The notes under the pieces: generated by a model
Databases searched by the model: none
Seen by the model: only the letters and a program-made list of their open reading frames with translations
Told to the model about the DNA's origin: nothing
Shown here: piece by piece, positions 1 through 6,365 of the stretch
How the letters are laid out: each line of letters starts with the position of its first letter
How positions within the stretch are numbered: position 1 is the first letter of the stretch
Position numbers and translations under genes: made by a program
NCBI GenBank assembly: GCA_021796905.1
Contig: JAKABK010000004.1
Coordinates: 1 to 20,819 of the forward strand
Length of the DNA: 20,819 nt
Source of the DNA: Actinomycetes bacterium
Lineage (GTDB): Bacteria > Actinomycetota > Acidimicrobiia > Acidimicrobiales > Palsa-688
Reading direction: 5' to 3'

Positions 1-96
1 CGCCTCGAGGACCTACGGCGAGCGGTCGCCGCGAACGCCGACGCGACCCGGGCACAGCTGTGCTCCCGTCTCCGGACGGCCAAGGGGCTCGACTGA
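1..96 (+). CDS. C-terminal tail of an unidentified protein (5' partial)
   Basis: Frame 1 is open from the window edge to a TGA at 94-96 and encodes 31 residues ending TAKGLD. The third codon position is almost always G or C, as in the real genes here, while the other two forward frames do not show this. The fragment is Ala/Arg-rich and amphipathic (RLEDLRRAVAANADATRAQL) and may be the end of a helix. No domain can be recognised, so I give no function. It converges on the SDR gene ending at 161, with a palindrome between them. It is too short to exclude chance. Confidence 0.45.
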   Translation, partial: RLEDLRRAVAANADATRAQLCSRLRTAKGLD

Positions 97-113
97 GCCG
101 ACCGAGCACCCGA

Positions 114-133
114 ACCCGGGTGCGCACCCGGGT
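114..133. terminator. Perfect 20-bp palindrome between convergent genes; candidate bidirectional terminator
   Basis: The arms ACCCGGGT (114-121 and 126-133) flank GCGC, giving an 8-bp all-strong stem with a 4-nt loop on either strand. It lies in the 64-bp gap between the plus-strand tail ending at 96 and the minus-strand gene ending at 161. There is no T-run, so it is not a classical intrinsic terminator. Such T-less hairpins are often proposed as terminators in GC-rich actinobacteria. A protein-binding site is the alternative. Confidence 0.45.
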
Positions 134-160
134 GGTGGGTGGCGCCTCGGCAGCTGTCGC

Positions 161-1069
161 TCACCTGCGCCCAGCTGGGCCGCGCCCCTCGAGCTCGGCG
201 AGGACATCGCCCAGGGTGTCGTCGAGGTCGATCCCCGGTGTCCATCCGGTCGCTGCGTGCAGGCGCAGCGGGTCGCCCCGCAGTTCGGGGACGTCCGAGG
301 GACGCAGACGGGCGGGGTCGACCTCGACTTGCAGACGTGCTCCGCTCAGAGCCAGCAGACGGTCGAGCACCTCGCTGATCGGCACCGACGCCCCCCGGCA
401 GACGTTGTAGACCCCACCCGGCTCGCCGTGGCCGACCAGGAGCCGGTAGGCCCGGACCACGTCTCGCACGTCGGTCAGGTCCCGGCGGGCCGCCAGGTTG
501 CCAACCGCGATCCTGCCGGTCCCGGCGGCGACCGCATCGCAGACCTGCCGGGCGAGGGCCGGGACGACGAAGTCGGCCCGCTGCCCGGGACCGGTGTGGT
601 TGAACGGCCGGGCCCTCACCACCTCCACTCCCCGACCCAGCCACGCCTGCAGGCCGATCAGCTCCGCCGCCGCCTTGCTCGCCGCGTACGGGCTCACCGG
701 GGCGAACGGCCGGTCCTCCCCGATCGGCAGCTCCGCGGCCGGCACCCGCCCGTAGACCTCGGCCGAGCTGACGAGCAGCACCCGCGGTACCGGCGAGCAC
801 CCGCTGACCGCCTCGCACAGGTGGGCGACACCAACGGTGTTCACCTGGTAGGTCGCCTCCGGGTCGGCCCACGATCCGGCGACGCTGGCCAGTCCGGCGA
901 GGTGGTAGACCGCCTCCGGTGAGACGGAGCGCACCGCCTCGACGAGCGCAACGCGGTCGGCCACGTCGATCCCCGCCGGCAGCTCGACGACCTCGTCGCC
1001 CTCGTCGACCAGGTGGCGGGTCAGCCACCTGCCGACGAAACCCCTGCTCCCGGTCACGAGCACCCGCAT
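161..1069 (-). CDS. NAD(P)-dependent SDR epimerase/dehydratase, GDP-6-deoxy-hexulose reductase-like
   Basis: 302 aa, a normal length for an extended short-chain dehydrogenase. The nucleotide-binding glycine motif TGSRGFVGRWL is at residues 7-17, the catalytic Ser region SSAEVYG at 101-107, and Tyr128/Lys132 in SPYAASK. The stretch ARPFNHTGPGQ (153-163) is typical of GDP-mannose 4,6-dehydratases and GDP-4-keto-6-deoxymannose reductases, so the likely substrate is a GDP-deoxyhexulose in the cytoplasm. The motif cannot separate dehydratase from reductase; the short length favours the reductase. It lies 30 bp downstream of a glycosyltransferase on the same strand, consistent with sugar-donor supply. 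The ATG has no properly spaced Shine-Dalgarno sequence but has a TAGGGT box 6 nt upstream, suggesting a leaderless transcript. Confidence 0.85.
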   Translation of the reverse strand: MRVLVTGSRGFVGRWLTRHLVDEGDEVVELPAGIDVADRVALVEAVRSVSPEAVYHLAGLASVAGSWADPEATYQVNTVGVAHLCEAVSGCSPVPRVLLVSSAEVYGRVPAAELPIGEDRPFAPVSPYAASKAAAELIGLQAWLGRGVEVVRARPFNHTGPGQRADFVVPALARQVCDAVAAGTGRIAVGNLAARRDLTDVRDVVRAYRLLVGHGEPGGVYNVCRGASVPISEVLDRLLALSGARLQVEVDPARLRPSDVPELRGDPLRLHAATGWTPGIDLDDTLGDVLAELEGRGPAGRR

Positions 1070-1075
1070 CTCCCG

Positions 1076-1081
1076 ACCCTA
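1076..1081 (-). promoter_or_regulatory. TAGGGT -10-like box, leaderless promoter candidate for the SDR gene
   Basis: TAGGGT fits the actinobacterial TANNNT -10 element and ends exactly 6 nt before the ATG at 1069, so transcription would start on or next to the A of the start codon. It sits in the 30-bp gap after the upstream glycosyltransferase, implying an internal promoter. No -35 element is evident. Confidence 0.5.
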
Positions 1082-1099
1082 CCGGCGGGGGCGCCGGGC

Positions 1100-2245
1100 T
1101 CAGCGGCCGGTGACCTCCCGGTAGACCGCCCGGGTGGCGGACACGAACGCCTCGGGGGTGTAGAGCGCCGCGCGCCGCGCGCCGGCGGCGGCGGCGGCCG
1201 CCCGCCGGCGGTCGTCGCCGAGCAGGCAGGAGAGCGCCGCCGCCCACGCCTCGACGTCCCCGGGCGGGGCGTAGGCCGCCGCCGGGCCGAGGACCTCCCG
1301 CAGGGCCGGCAGGTCGGACGCGACGACCGGGGTCCCCTGGCTCATCGCCTCGAGCGGCGGCAGCCCGAACCCCTCGTGGCGGCTCGGGAAGGCGAACACC
1401 GCCGCACCGGCGAGCAGCCCCCACAGCGTGGCGTCGTCGAGCCTGCCGAGCTCGACCAGGTCGGCACCGAGACGGCGTCGGGCGGCGTCGGGTACCAGGC
1501 CGGCGGGGAGCCACCCGGCGTAACCGGCGAGCACCAGCCGGCAGCCGCGGCGTCCCGACGGGCCGAGGGCGGCCATCGCCTCGACCAGGGTGGCGACCCC
1601 CTTGCGCGGCTCGAGGGAACCGACCCAGCACACGTAGGGCGCCTCCCCGATCCCGAGCTCCCGGCGGCGGGCGTCGCCGAGCCCCGGTCCCCGGCCGGCC
1701 ACGGTGAGAGCGTGATGGACCACCCGGATGCGCTCCGCGGGCACCGGGGTGCGCTCGGCGACCTCCTCGGCGGCGGCCCGGGTGGGGGTGATCACCAGGT
1801 CGGCCCGGTGGGCGGCTGCCGCGGCACCCCGGGCGTGCCAGCGCCGGCCGCGGGGGGTGAACGCCTCGGGGAAGATCTCGGGTGCGGCGTCGTGGATGGT
1901 GACCACGAGCGGCGCCGGGCCGCGACCGGGAACCGCGACCGACGGGGCGTGGACCACGTCGACGTCACGCAGACCCGGCGCGCACAGCGTGAGGGGTGGC
2001 AACCCGAAACGGACCCAGGTCTCGTAGAGGAGGGGTCGGGGAAAGGGCAGCACCACGGTGCCGGGACCGACGCCGGAGCCGACGAGCGCCGCGGCCAGCT
2101 CGCCCGGTCGGTGGCGGGCCACGAATGGGACCGGGTCGTCGACCGGCGGGATGCTCGCCAGTAGCATCACGAGCTGGGCCGTGTAGCGGCCGATGCCCCC
2201 CGGTGACGGGGAGAGGAGCTGCTCGACGTTGACCGCAACCCGCAC
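1100..2245 (-). CDS. GT4-type glycosyltransferase
   Basis: 381 aa from a GTG start. A retaining GT-B glycosyltransferase of the GT4/RfaG type that transfers a sugar from a nucleotide donor during glycan assembly at the cytoplasmic membrane face. The N-terminal acceptor domain has the Gly-rich loop SPSPGGIGRY (12-21), DVVHAPS (96-102) and VVTIHD (114-119). The C-terminal donor domain has VGSLEPRKG (208-216) and the E-x7-E signature EGFGLPPLE (291-299). The frame continues upstream to 2449, but GTG 2245 is preferred because the family N-terminus (VRVAVNVEQLL) begins here and GAGGAGG lies 6 nt upstream. The start overlaps that of the divergent glycosyltransferase by 17 bp. It closely resembles the glycosyltransferase at 3359-4456. 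Donor and acceptor are unknown. Confidence 0.9.
   Translation of the reverse strand: MRVAVNVEQLLSPSPGGIGRYTAQLVMLLASIPPVDDPVPFVARHRPGELAAALVGSGVGPGTVVLPFPRPLLYETWVRFGLPPLTLCAPGLRDVDVVHAPSVAVPGRGPAPLVVTIHDAAPEIFPEAFTPRGRRWHARGAAAAAHRADLVITPTRAAAEEVAERTPVPAERIRVVHHALTVAGRGPGLGDARRRELGIGEAPYVCWVGSLEPRKGVATLVEAMAALGPSGRRGCRLVLAGYAGWLPAGLVPDAARRRLGADLVELGRLDDATLWGLLAGAAVFAFPSRHEGFGLPPLEAMSQGTPVVASDLPALREVLGPAAAYAPPGDVEAWAAALSCLLGDDRRRAAAAAAGARRAALYTPEAFVSATRAVYREVTGR
2214..2218 (+). promoter_or_regulatory. Possible Shine-Dalgarno AGGAG for the TTG start at 2229
   Basis: AGGAG lies 10 nt before TTG 2229, a little longer than ideal spacing. The same bases are Leu codons of the minus-strand glycosyltransferase, so the site could be accidental. 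It is the best support for the TTG over the upstream ATG at 2193. Confidence 0.4.
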
Positions 2246-3425
2246 CCGGCGCCTCCTCACGATCCAGCCGGCCGCCGACGGGGGGGGGTCGGAGACCGCA
2301 CTCCTCGGGATGCTCGGCGCACTGCGCGCCGAGGGATGGGAGTGCCACGTAGCTCTGCCACACCCGGCAGCGCTCGCCGAGCAGTATGCCGCCGCCGGCG
2401 CCACCTTGCACGTGGTCCCGATGCGGCGGGTCACCACCCAGGGGGGCACCCTCGCCTGGGCGGCGACCTACGCCGCGTCCTGGCCGGTGAGCGTCGCCTC
2501 CCTCACCCGCCTCGCCCGCCACCTCGACGTCGACGTCGTCCACTCCAACTCGCTGCACTCCTGGTACGGGTGGGCGGTCGCCGCCCTCTCGGGCCGGCCG
2601 CACGTCTGGCACGCCCGGGAGATCGTGGTGCAGTCGGGCCCGGCTCTGCGCCTGGAACGGTTCCTGACCCGCCGCTCCGCCGACCTGGTCCTCGCGGTCT
2701 CTGGCGCGGTCGCCGCCCAGCTCGACCGACCCGACGTGCTCGTCGTGGCCGACGGTCCCGGCCCCGGGGTGCTCGGTCCGCAGCGGGCCGGAATGTTCCG
2801 GGCGGGCCTCGGGATCGACGACGACGTGCCGCTGGTCGGCTCCGCGGCCAGGATCGACACCTGGAAGGGCTTCGACGTGCTCCTCGACGCCCTGCCCCTG
2901 GTACGCGCCGCACGCCCGGAGGCCGAGCTGGTCGTCGCCGGTCCGGTCGTCGGCGGCAAGGAGGACCTCGCCGCCCGCTTGGAGCGACGCGCCGCCGGTC
3001 TCGGCGGGGTGCACTGGCTCGGCCCCCGCGCCGACATGGCCGAGCTGATGGCCGACCTCGACGTGTTCTGTCAGGTGTCGACCGAGCCGGAACCGTTCGG
3101 GATGGTCCACGCCGAGGCGCTGGCGAGCGGCACCCCGGTCGTCGCCGGCAACGAGGGGGGGCCGGTCGAGATCCTCGCCGGGCTGCCCGCCTACGCCGGC
3201 CGGCTGGTCACCCCAGGGGACCGGGTGGACCTCGCCCGGGCGATCCTCGATCTGCTACCCCCCGGGGCGTCGTCGACCGCCCGGCGCCGGTCCCGCCCGG
3301 TGCTGCGGGAGGTCGTCACCCCACCCTGGGGCGAGATCCTCGAGGGGCTGCTCGCGCCTCAGCCCCGGTCGCCCAAGCGGTCGTACAGCCCGGCGAACGC
3401 GGCTCCCGTCGCCGTCCACGAGTAG
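2229..3425 (+). CDS. GT4-type glycosyltransferase, overlapping both neighbours
   Basis: 398 aa if started at TTG 2229; an in-frame ATG at 2193 would add 12 residues with no family character. N-terminal domain: TIQPAADGGGSE (11-22), the Gly-rich loop typical of GT4 enzymes, then VDVVHSNSLHSWYGW (101-115). Donor domain: SAARIDTWKG (205-214) and the E-x7-E signature EPFGMVHAE (288-296). It resembles glycogen-synthase-fold transferases of exopolysaccharide clusters. The last ~22 residues are Pro/Ser-rich and are encoded entirely antisense to the 3' end of the next gene, so they are probably a non-conserved run-on. The GGG loop is encoded within a run of nine G at 2280-2288. This is the only plus-strand glycosyltransferase in the cluster and is wedged between two similar minus-strand ones. 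Substrate unknown. Confidence 0.87.
   Translation: MTATRTRRLLTIQPAADGGGSETALLGMLGALRAEGWECHVALPHPAALAEQYAAAGATLHVVPMRRVTTQGGTLAWAATYAASWPVSVASLTRLARHLDVDVVHSNSLHSWYGWAVAALSGRPHVWHAREIVVQSGPALRLERFLTRRSADLVLAVSGAVAAQLDRPDVLVVADGPGPGVLGPQRAGMFRAGLGIDDDVPLVGSAARIDTWKGFDVLLDALPLVRAARPEAELVVAGPVVGGKEDLAARLERRAAGLGGVHWLGPRADMAELMADLDVFCQVSTEPEPFGMVHAEALASGTPVVAGNEGGPVEILAGLPAYAGRLVTPGDRVDLARAILDLLPPGASSTARRRSRPVLREVVTPPWGEILEGLLAPQPRSPKRSYSPANAAPVAVHE
2252..2258 (-). promoter_or_regulatory. Shine-Dalgarno GAGGAGG that decides the GTG start at 2245
   Basis: GAGGAGG followed by a 6-nt spacer and GTG is the best ribosome-binding site among the left-hand genes. It supports trimming the long open frame to 2245. 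It lies inside the coding sequence of the divergent glycosyltransferase. Confidence 0.7.
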
Positions 3426-4456
3426 CCCGCAGCGCGCTCACGGCCGGCGGCGACCAGTCTCGCCGCCTCGCCGGGGTCGCTGAGCACTCTGAGCAGGCCG
3501 GAGGCGAGGGCGTCGGTGTCGCCGACCGGTACCAGGGCCGCGGCGTCCCCGACCACTTCGGGGACCGCGCCGGCGGCGCTCGCCACGACCGGCACCCCCG
3601 CGGCCATCGCCTCGAGCGGCGGGAAGCCGAAACCCTCGTAGCGGGACGGGTAGGCGAGGACCGCGGCCCCTGCGAGCAGCGGCCCGGGGTCGTCCACCCA
3701 GCCGCGCCGCTCGACCCGGTCCCGGTGGGCGGCACCGGCGATCGCCGCGACCAGCTCCGCCTCCCCCCATCCGGGCGGCCCGACGAGCACCAGGCGCAGG
3801 TCGGGGATCTCGCCGGCGACCTGGTCCCAGGCGGCGACCAGGCGGGGGAGGTCCTTGCGGGGCTCGGCGGTGGCGGTCGCGAGCACGTACGGCGGCCCGG
3901 TCGGGTGACGGCCGGCGCCTCGTGGTGCGGGCGGGGGGGCCACCCCCCAGGCGACGACGTGCACCCGGTCGGGGTCCGCCCCGAAGTACTCGACGACCTC
4001 TCCGGCGACGAACGCCGAGGGGGTGTGCACGTGGGCCCCTCGCGTGATCGCTCGCGCGACGAGGGTCGGGTAGCGCCGGGAGGCGGCGGTGGCCAGTTGC
4101 GGGAAGCGGACCGGGGTGAGGTCGTGGACGGTGACCAGTCGGGCCGCCCGGCGGGTCGGGGGCACCACGAAGTTGGTGCCGTGCACGACGTCGACGGGGC
4201 CGAGGAGCCAGTCGAGCGCCGGGACGTCGAGACGGGCCCAGACCGCCATCGAGAGGCCCGCCGGCAGCACCAGCGCCCCAGTTGCGACACCTGCGGGCAG
4301 GAGCCCCGGCAGCTGCCGCCAGCCGGTCCCGGTGAGCCCGTAGCCGATGACCCGGTGAGGTCCGGCGGCGAGGGCGCCGAGCAGCCCGGCGACGGCAACA
4401 CCGACCCCGGTCCGACGCCCCAGGAGGGCGGTGGCGTCCACCGCGACGCAGCGCAT
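3359..4456 (-). CDS. GT4-type glycosyltransferase
   Basis: 365 aa. GT-B fold transferase with N-terminal RTGVGVAVAGLLG (15-27), DVVHGTN (89-95), VTVHDLTPVRFP (108-119), THR/Ser motif HTPSAFVAGEV (144-154), donor-domain TAEPRKDL (196-203) and the E-x7-E signature EGFGFPPLE (274-282). Motif order and wording parallel the glycosyltransferase at 1100-2245 (IHDAAPEIFP versus VHDLTPVRFP; EGFGLPPLEAM versus EGFGFPPLEAM), so the two are probably paralogues adding sugars to the same glycan. The ATG is followed by a typical beta strand (MRCVAVDATALL). Its 3' end overlaps the convergent glycosyltransferase by 67 bp, and its start faces cofD across 61 bp. Donor and acceptor cannot be read from sequence. 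Confidence 0.9.
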   Translation of the reverse strand: MRCVAVDATALLGRRTGVGVAVAGLLGALAAGPHRVIGYGLTGTGWRQLPGLLPAGVATGALVLPAGLSMAVWARLDVPALDWLLGPVDVVHGTNFVVPPTRRAARLVTVHDLTPVRFPQLATAASRRYPTLVARAITRGAHVHTPSAFVAGEVVEYFGADPDRVHVVAWGVAPPPAPRGAGRHPTGPPYVLATATAEPRKDLPRLVAAWDQVAGEIPDLRLVLVGPPGWGEAELVAAIAGAAHRDRVERRGWVDDPGPLLAGAAVLAYPSRYEGFGFPPLEAMAAGVPVVASAAGAVPEVVGDAAALVPVGDTDALASGLLRVLSDPGEAARLVAAGRERAAGYSWTATGAAFAGLYDRLGDRG

Positions 4457-4468
4457 ACCTGGCGGGTG

Positions 4469-4474
4469 AGGCTA
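4469..4474 (-). promoter_or_regulatory. TAGCCT -10-like box upstream of the glycosyltransferase at 4456
   Basis: TAGCCT ends 12 nt before the ATG, which would give a leader of about 5 nt, effectively leaderless. It shares the 61-bp divergent gap with the cofD box. The spacing is less exact than in the other examples. Confidence 0.35.
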
Positions 4475-4505
4475 CCGGGCCCGCGCACACCTGCCGCCTC
4501 CTCGG

Positions 4506-4511
4506 TAGCTT
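4506..4511 (+). promoter_or_regulatory. TAGCTT -10-like box, leaderless promoter candidate for cofD
   Basis: TAGCTT ends exactly 6 nt before ATG 4518, the spacing expected if transcription begins at the start codon. No Shine-Dalgarno at a normal distance precedes the ATG. Confidence 0.5.
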
Positions 4512-4517
4512 GCCGGG

Positions 4518-5462
4518 ATGATCACTGCGATCGCCGGGGGTGTCGGCGGTTCCCGGATGCTGCGGGCCCTGGCCTCGGTCCTGCCCGCGGAGCGGATCAC
4601 CGCGGTCGTCAACACCGGCGACGACATCGTGCTCCACGGTCTGCACGTCAGCCCCGACGTCGACACCGTCGTCTACACCCTCGGCGGCGCGGCCAATCCC
4701 GGCACCGGCTGGGGCCGGGTCGGCGAGACCTGGGAGGCGATGGGCGAGCTGCGCGCCCTGTCGGCCGGTCGCCTGGCTTGGTTCAACCTCGGCGACCGTG
4801 ACCTCGGCACCCACCTGTACCGCACCAGCCGCCTCGCCGAGGGGGCCGCCTTGAGCGAGGTGACCGCCGAGATCGCCCGGCGCTGGGGGGTGGGGGTGAC
4901 CGTGCTGCCGATGTCCGACGACCGGGTCGAGACCCGCGTCACCCTCGCCGGGGGTCGGGAGATCGGCTTCCAGGAGTACTTCGTCGGCCTGCGCCACGAG
5001 GTGGGGGTCGAGTCGGTGCGTTTCGCCGGGGTGGAGGCCGCCCGCCCGGCCCCGGGGGTGCTCGACGCCCTCGGGGGCTCCGAGCTGGTCGTCGTCTGCC
5101 CCTCCAACCCGGTGGTGTCGATCGCCCCGGTGCTCGCAGTGCCCGGTGTCGGCGACACCGTCGCGCGTCGCCGGGAGCGGGTCGTCGCCGTCTCCCCGAT
5201 CGTCGCCGGCGCCGCCCTCAAGGGTCCCGCCGACCGGCTCCTCTCCGAGCTCGGCCACGAGGTTTCGGTCGCCGGCGTGGCCCGGATGTGGGCCCCGTGG
5301 GTCGGCACCCTGGTCGTCGACGTCGCCGACGCCGACCTCGCCGCCGAGGTGGAGTCCGCCGGGGTGCGCTGCGTGGTCACCCCGACGGTGATGTCCGGGC
5401 CGGCCGAGTCCGTTGCGCTCGCCCGGGCTGTCCTCGACGCCGGGGGGTTGTCGTGGTCCTGA
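4518..5462 (+). CDS. cofD: 2-phospho-L-lactate transferase CofD/FbiA (coenzyme F420 biosynthesis)
   Basis: 314 aa, the usual size. CofD/FbiA transfers the phosphoenolpyruvyl (actinobacteria) or phospholactyl group from a GDP-linked donor onto the deazaflavin Fo, giving (dehydro-)F420-0. Visible hallmarks are the N-terminal AIAGGVGGSRMLRAL (4-18), VVNTGDDIVLHGLHVSPDVDTV (30-51, split by the NTGDD motif), TLGGAANPGTGWG (54-66), GDRDLGTHLYRT (92-103) and the late SELVVVCPSNPVVSI segment. It overlaps the downstream cofE by 10 bp, indicating co-expression and probably coupled translation. Start at ATG 4518 gives the conserved N-terminus directly. The donor-making guanylyltransferase (CofC/FbiD) and Fo synthase are not in the window. 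Confidence 0.96.
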   Translation: MITAIAGGVGGSRMLRALASVLPAERITAVVNTGDDIVLHGLHVSPDVDTVVYTLGGAANPGTGWGRVGETWEAMGELRALSAGRLAWFNLGDRDLGTHLYRTSRLAEGAALSEVTAEIARRWGVGVTVLPMSDDRVETRVTLAGGREIGFQEYFVGLRHEVGVESVRFAGVEAARPAPGVLDALGGSELVVVCPSNPVVSIAPVLAVPGVGDTVARRRERVVAVSPIVAGAALKGPADRLLSELGHEVSVAGVARMWAPWVGTLVVDVADADLAAEVESAGVRCVVTPTVMSGPAESVALARAVLDAGGLSWS

Positions 5463-6148
5463 GCGTGATCCCGGTGGAGGGCATCGGCGAGGTCCGCCCC
5501 GGCGACGACCTGGTCGAGGTGATCTGCTCGGCCGTCGGGCTCGCCGACGGTGACGTGGTCGTCGTCACCCAGAAGGTCGTCTCCAAGGCCGAGGGCCGGT
5601 TGGTCCCCGTCGACCCCGACGACCGGGCCGCCCGGGCGGCGATCGTCCTCGGCGAGTCGGTCCGGGTCCTGCGCCGACGGGGGGACCTGATCATGACCGA
5701 GACCCGCCACGGTTTCGTCTGCGCCAACGCCGGCGTCGACCTCTCCAACGTCGAATCGGGTTGGGCGGCGCTGCTGCCGGTCGACCCGGACCGCTCCGCC
5801 CGGCGTATCCGTGACGGGATCCGCGGACGGCTCGGCGTCACCGTCGGGGTGGTCGTCTCCGACACCTTCGGTCGCGCGTGGCGCCGTGGGGTCACCGACG
5901 TGGCGATCGGCGTCGCCGGGATCGCCGGGGTGGTCGACCTGCGCGGCACCGAGGATGCCCTCGGCCGGCAGCTCGCGGTCACCGAGGTGTGCGTCGCCGA
6001 CGAGATCGCCGGGGCGGCGGAGCTGGTGATGGGCAAGTCCCGGGCGGTCCCGGTGGCTGTCGTCAGGGGCGTCGAGCGGTCCTGGCTGCGGGAGGCTTCG
6101 GTCGCGGACGAGGTCGTCCGCCCGCACCGGGAGGACCTGTTCCGCTGA
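5453..6148 (+). CDS. cofE: Coenzyme F420-0:L-glutamate ligase CofE, single-domain form
   Basis: 231 aa from GTG 5453. CofE adds gamma-linked L-glutamate to F420-0 using GTP and divalent metal. Motifs: DVVVVTQKVVSKAEGR (34-49), LIMTETRHGFVCANAGVDLS (79-98), VVSDTFGRAWRRG (134-146) and VAIGVAGIAGV (150-160). The frame is open upstream to 5288, but that part is out-of-frame cofD; GTG 5453 lies just before the conserved VIPVEGIGEVRPGDDL and overlaps cofD by 10 bp. GTG 5465 is an alternative. Mycobacterial FbiB is about twice this length because of a C-terminal FMN-binding reductase domain; here the protein stops after the CofE domain and no such domain follows. Function is secure; the organism's way of reducing dehydro-F420-0 is not visible. 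Confidence 0.95.
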   Translation: MVLSVIPVEGIGEVRPGDDLVEVICSAVGLADGDVVVVTQKVVSKAEGRLVPVDPDDRAARAAIVLGESVRVLRRRGDLIMTETRHGFVCANAGVDLSNVESGWAALLPVDPDRSARRIRDGIRGRLGVTVGVVVSDTFGRAWRRGVTDVAIGVAGIAGVVDLRGTEDALGRQLAVTEVCVADEIAGAAELVMGKSRAVPVAVVRGVERSWLREASVADEVVRPHREDLFR

Positions 6149-6365
6149 GCGGGCTCCGGGTGCCGACGTCGAGGATCACCGGCACCGGCGCCGATCGCAC
6201 CGGCTCCGGCCGCTATCTGGCGCCGGTCCCATTGGCGCCGACCGCACCGGCTCCGGCCGCACTGGCTCCGGTCCCATTGGCGCCGATCGCACCGGCTCCG
6301 GCCGCACTGGCTCCGGTCCCATTGGCGCGCCAGGGCTGGCCGGCTCCGGTCCGGCGTGCCACCGG
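6149..6365. other. 217-bp spacer between convergent genes, mostly tandem repeat
   Basis: This gap separates the 3' ends of cofE (plus) and the SDR-like gene (minus). Open frames run through it, but they only encode 15-residue periodic peptides from the repeat, have no start signals and join to antisense reading of genes, so I see no gene. Apart from the repeat at 6182-6333 nothing is recognised. Confidence 0.7.
6182..6333. repeat. Nested tandem repeat: 15-bp subunits in a 45-bp higher-order unit
   Basis: Three higher-order copies start at 6187 (47 bp, diverged), 6234 (45 bp) and 6279 (45 bp), followed by a broken end at 6324. The last two are identical except for one base (GACC versus GATC). 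Each 45-mer consists of three related 15-mers: GCACCGGCTCCGGCC, GCACTGGCTCCGGTC and CCATTGGCGCCGATC. This implies triplication of a 15-bp unit, divergence, then duplication of the 45-mer. The array is non-coding between convergent stops. Copy number is prone to slippage and may vary between strains. Confidence 0.85.

Noticed and set aside
2193..2228. ATG 2193 as start of the plus-strand glycosyltransferase
   Set aside because: It adds 12 residues that do not resemble the family and deepens the overlap with the divergent gene; TTG 2229 has a better placed AGGAG. Not excluded.
2246..2449. Extended N-terminus of the minus-strand glycosyltransferase up to 2449
   Set aside because: The extra 68 residues lie antisense to the conserved part of the divergent gene, while GTG 2245 has an excellent Shine-Dalgarno.
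2336..4801. Plus-strand open frame of 821 codons across two glycosyltransferases and cofD
   Set aside because: Runs out of frame through genes on both strands; sequence is Arg/Pro-rich with no family motif.
6182..6333. CRISPR array
   Set aside because: The repeats are directly adjacent with no unique spacers, and no cas genes are present.
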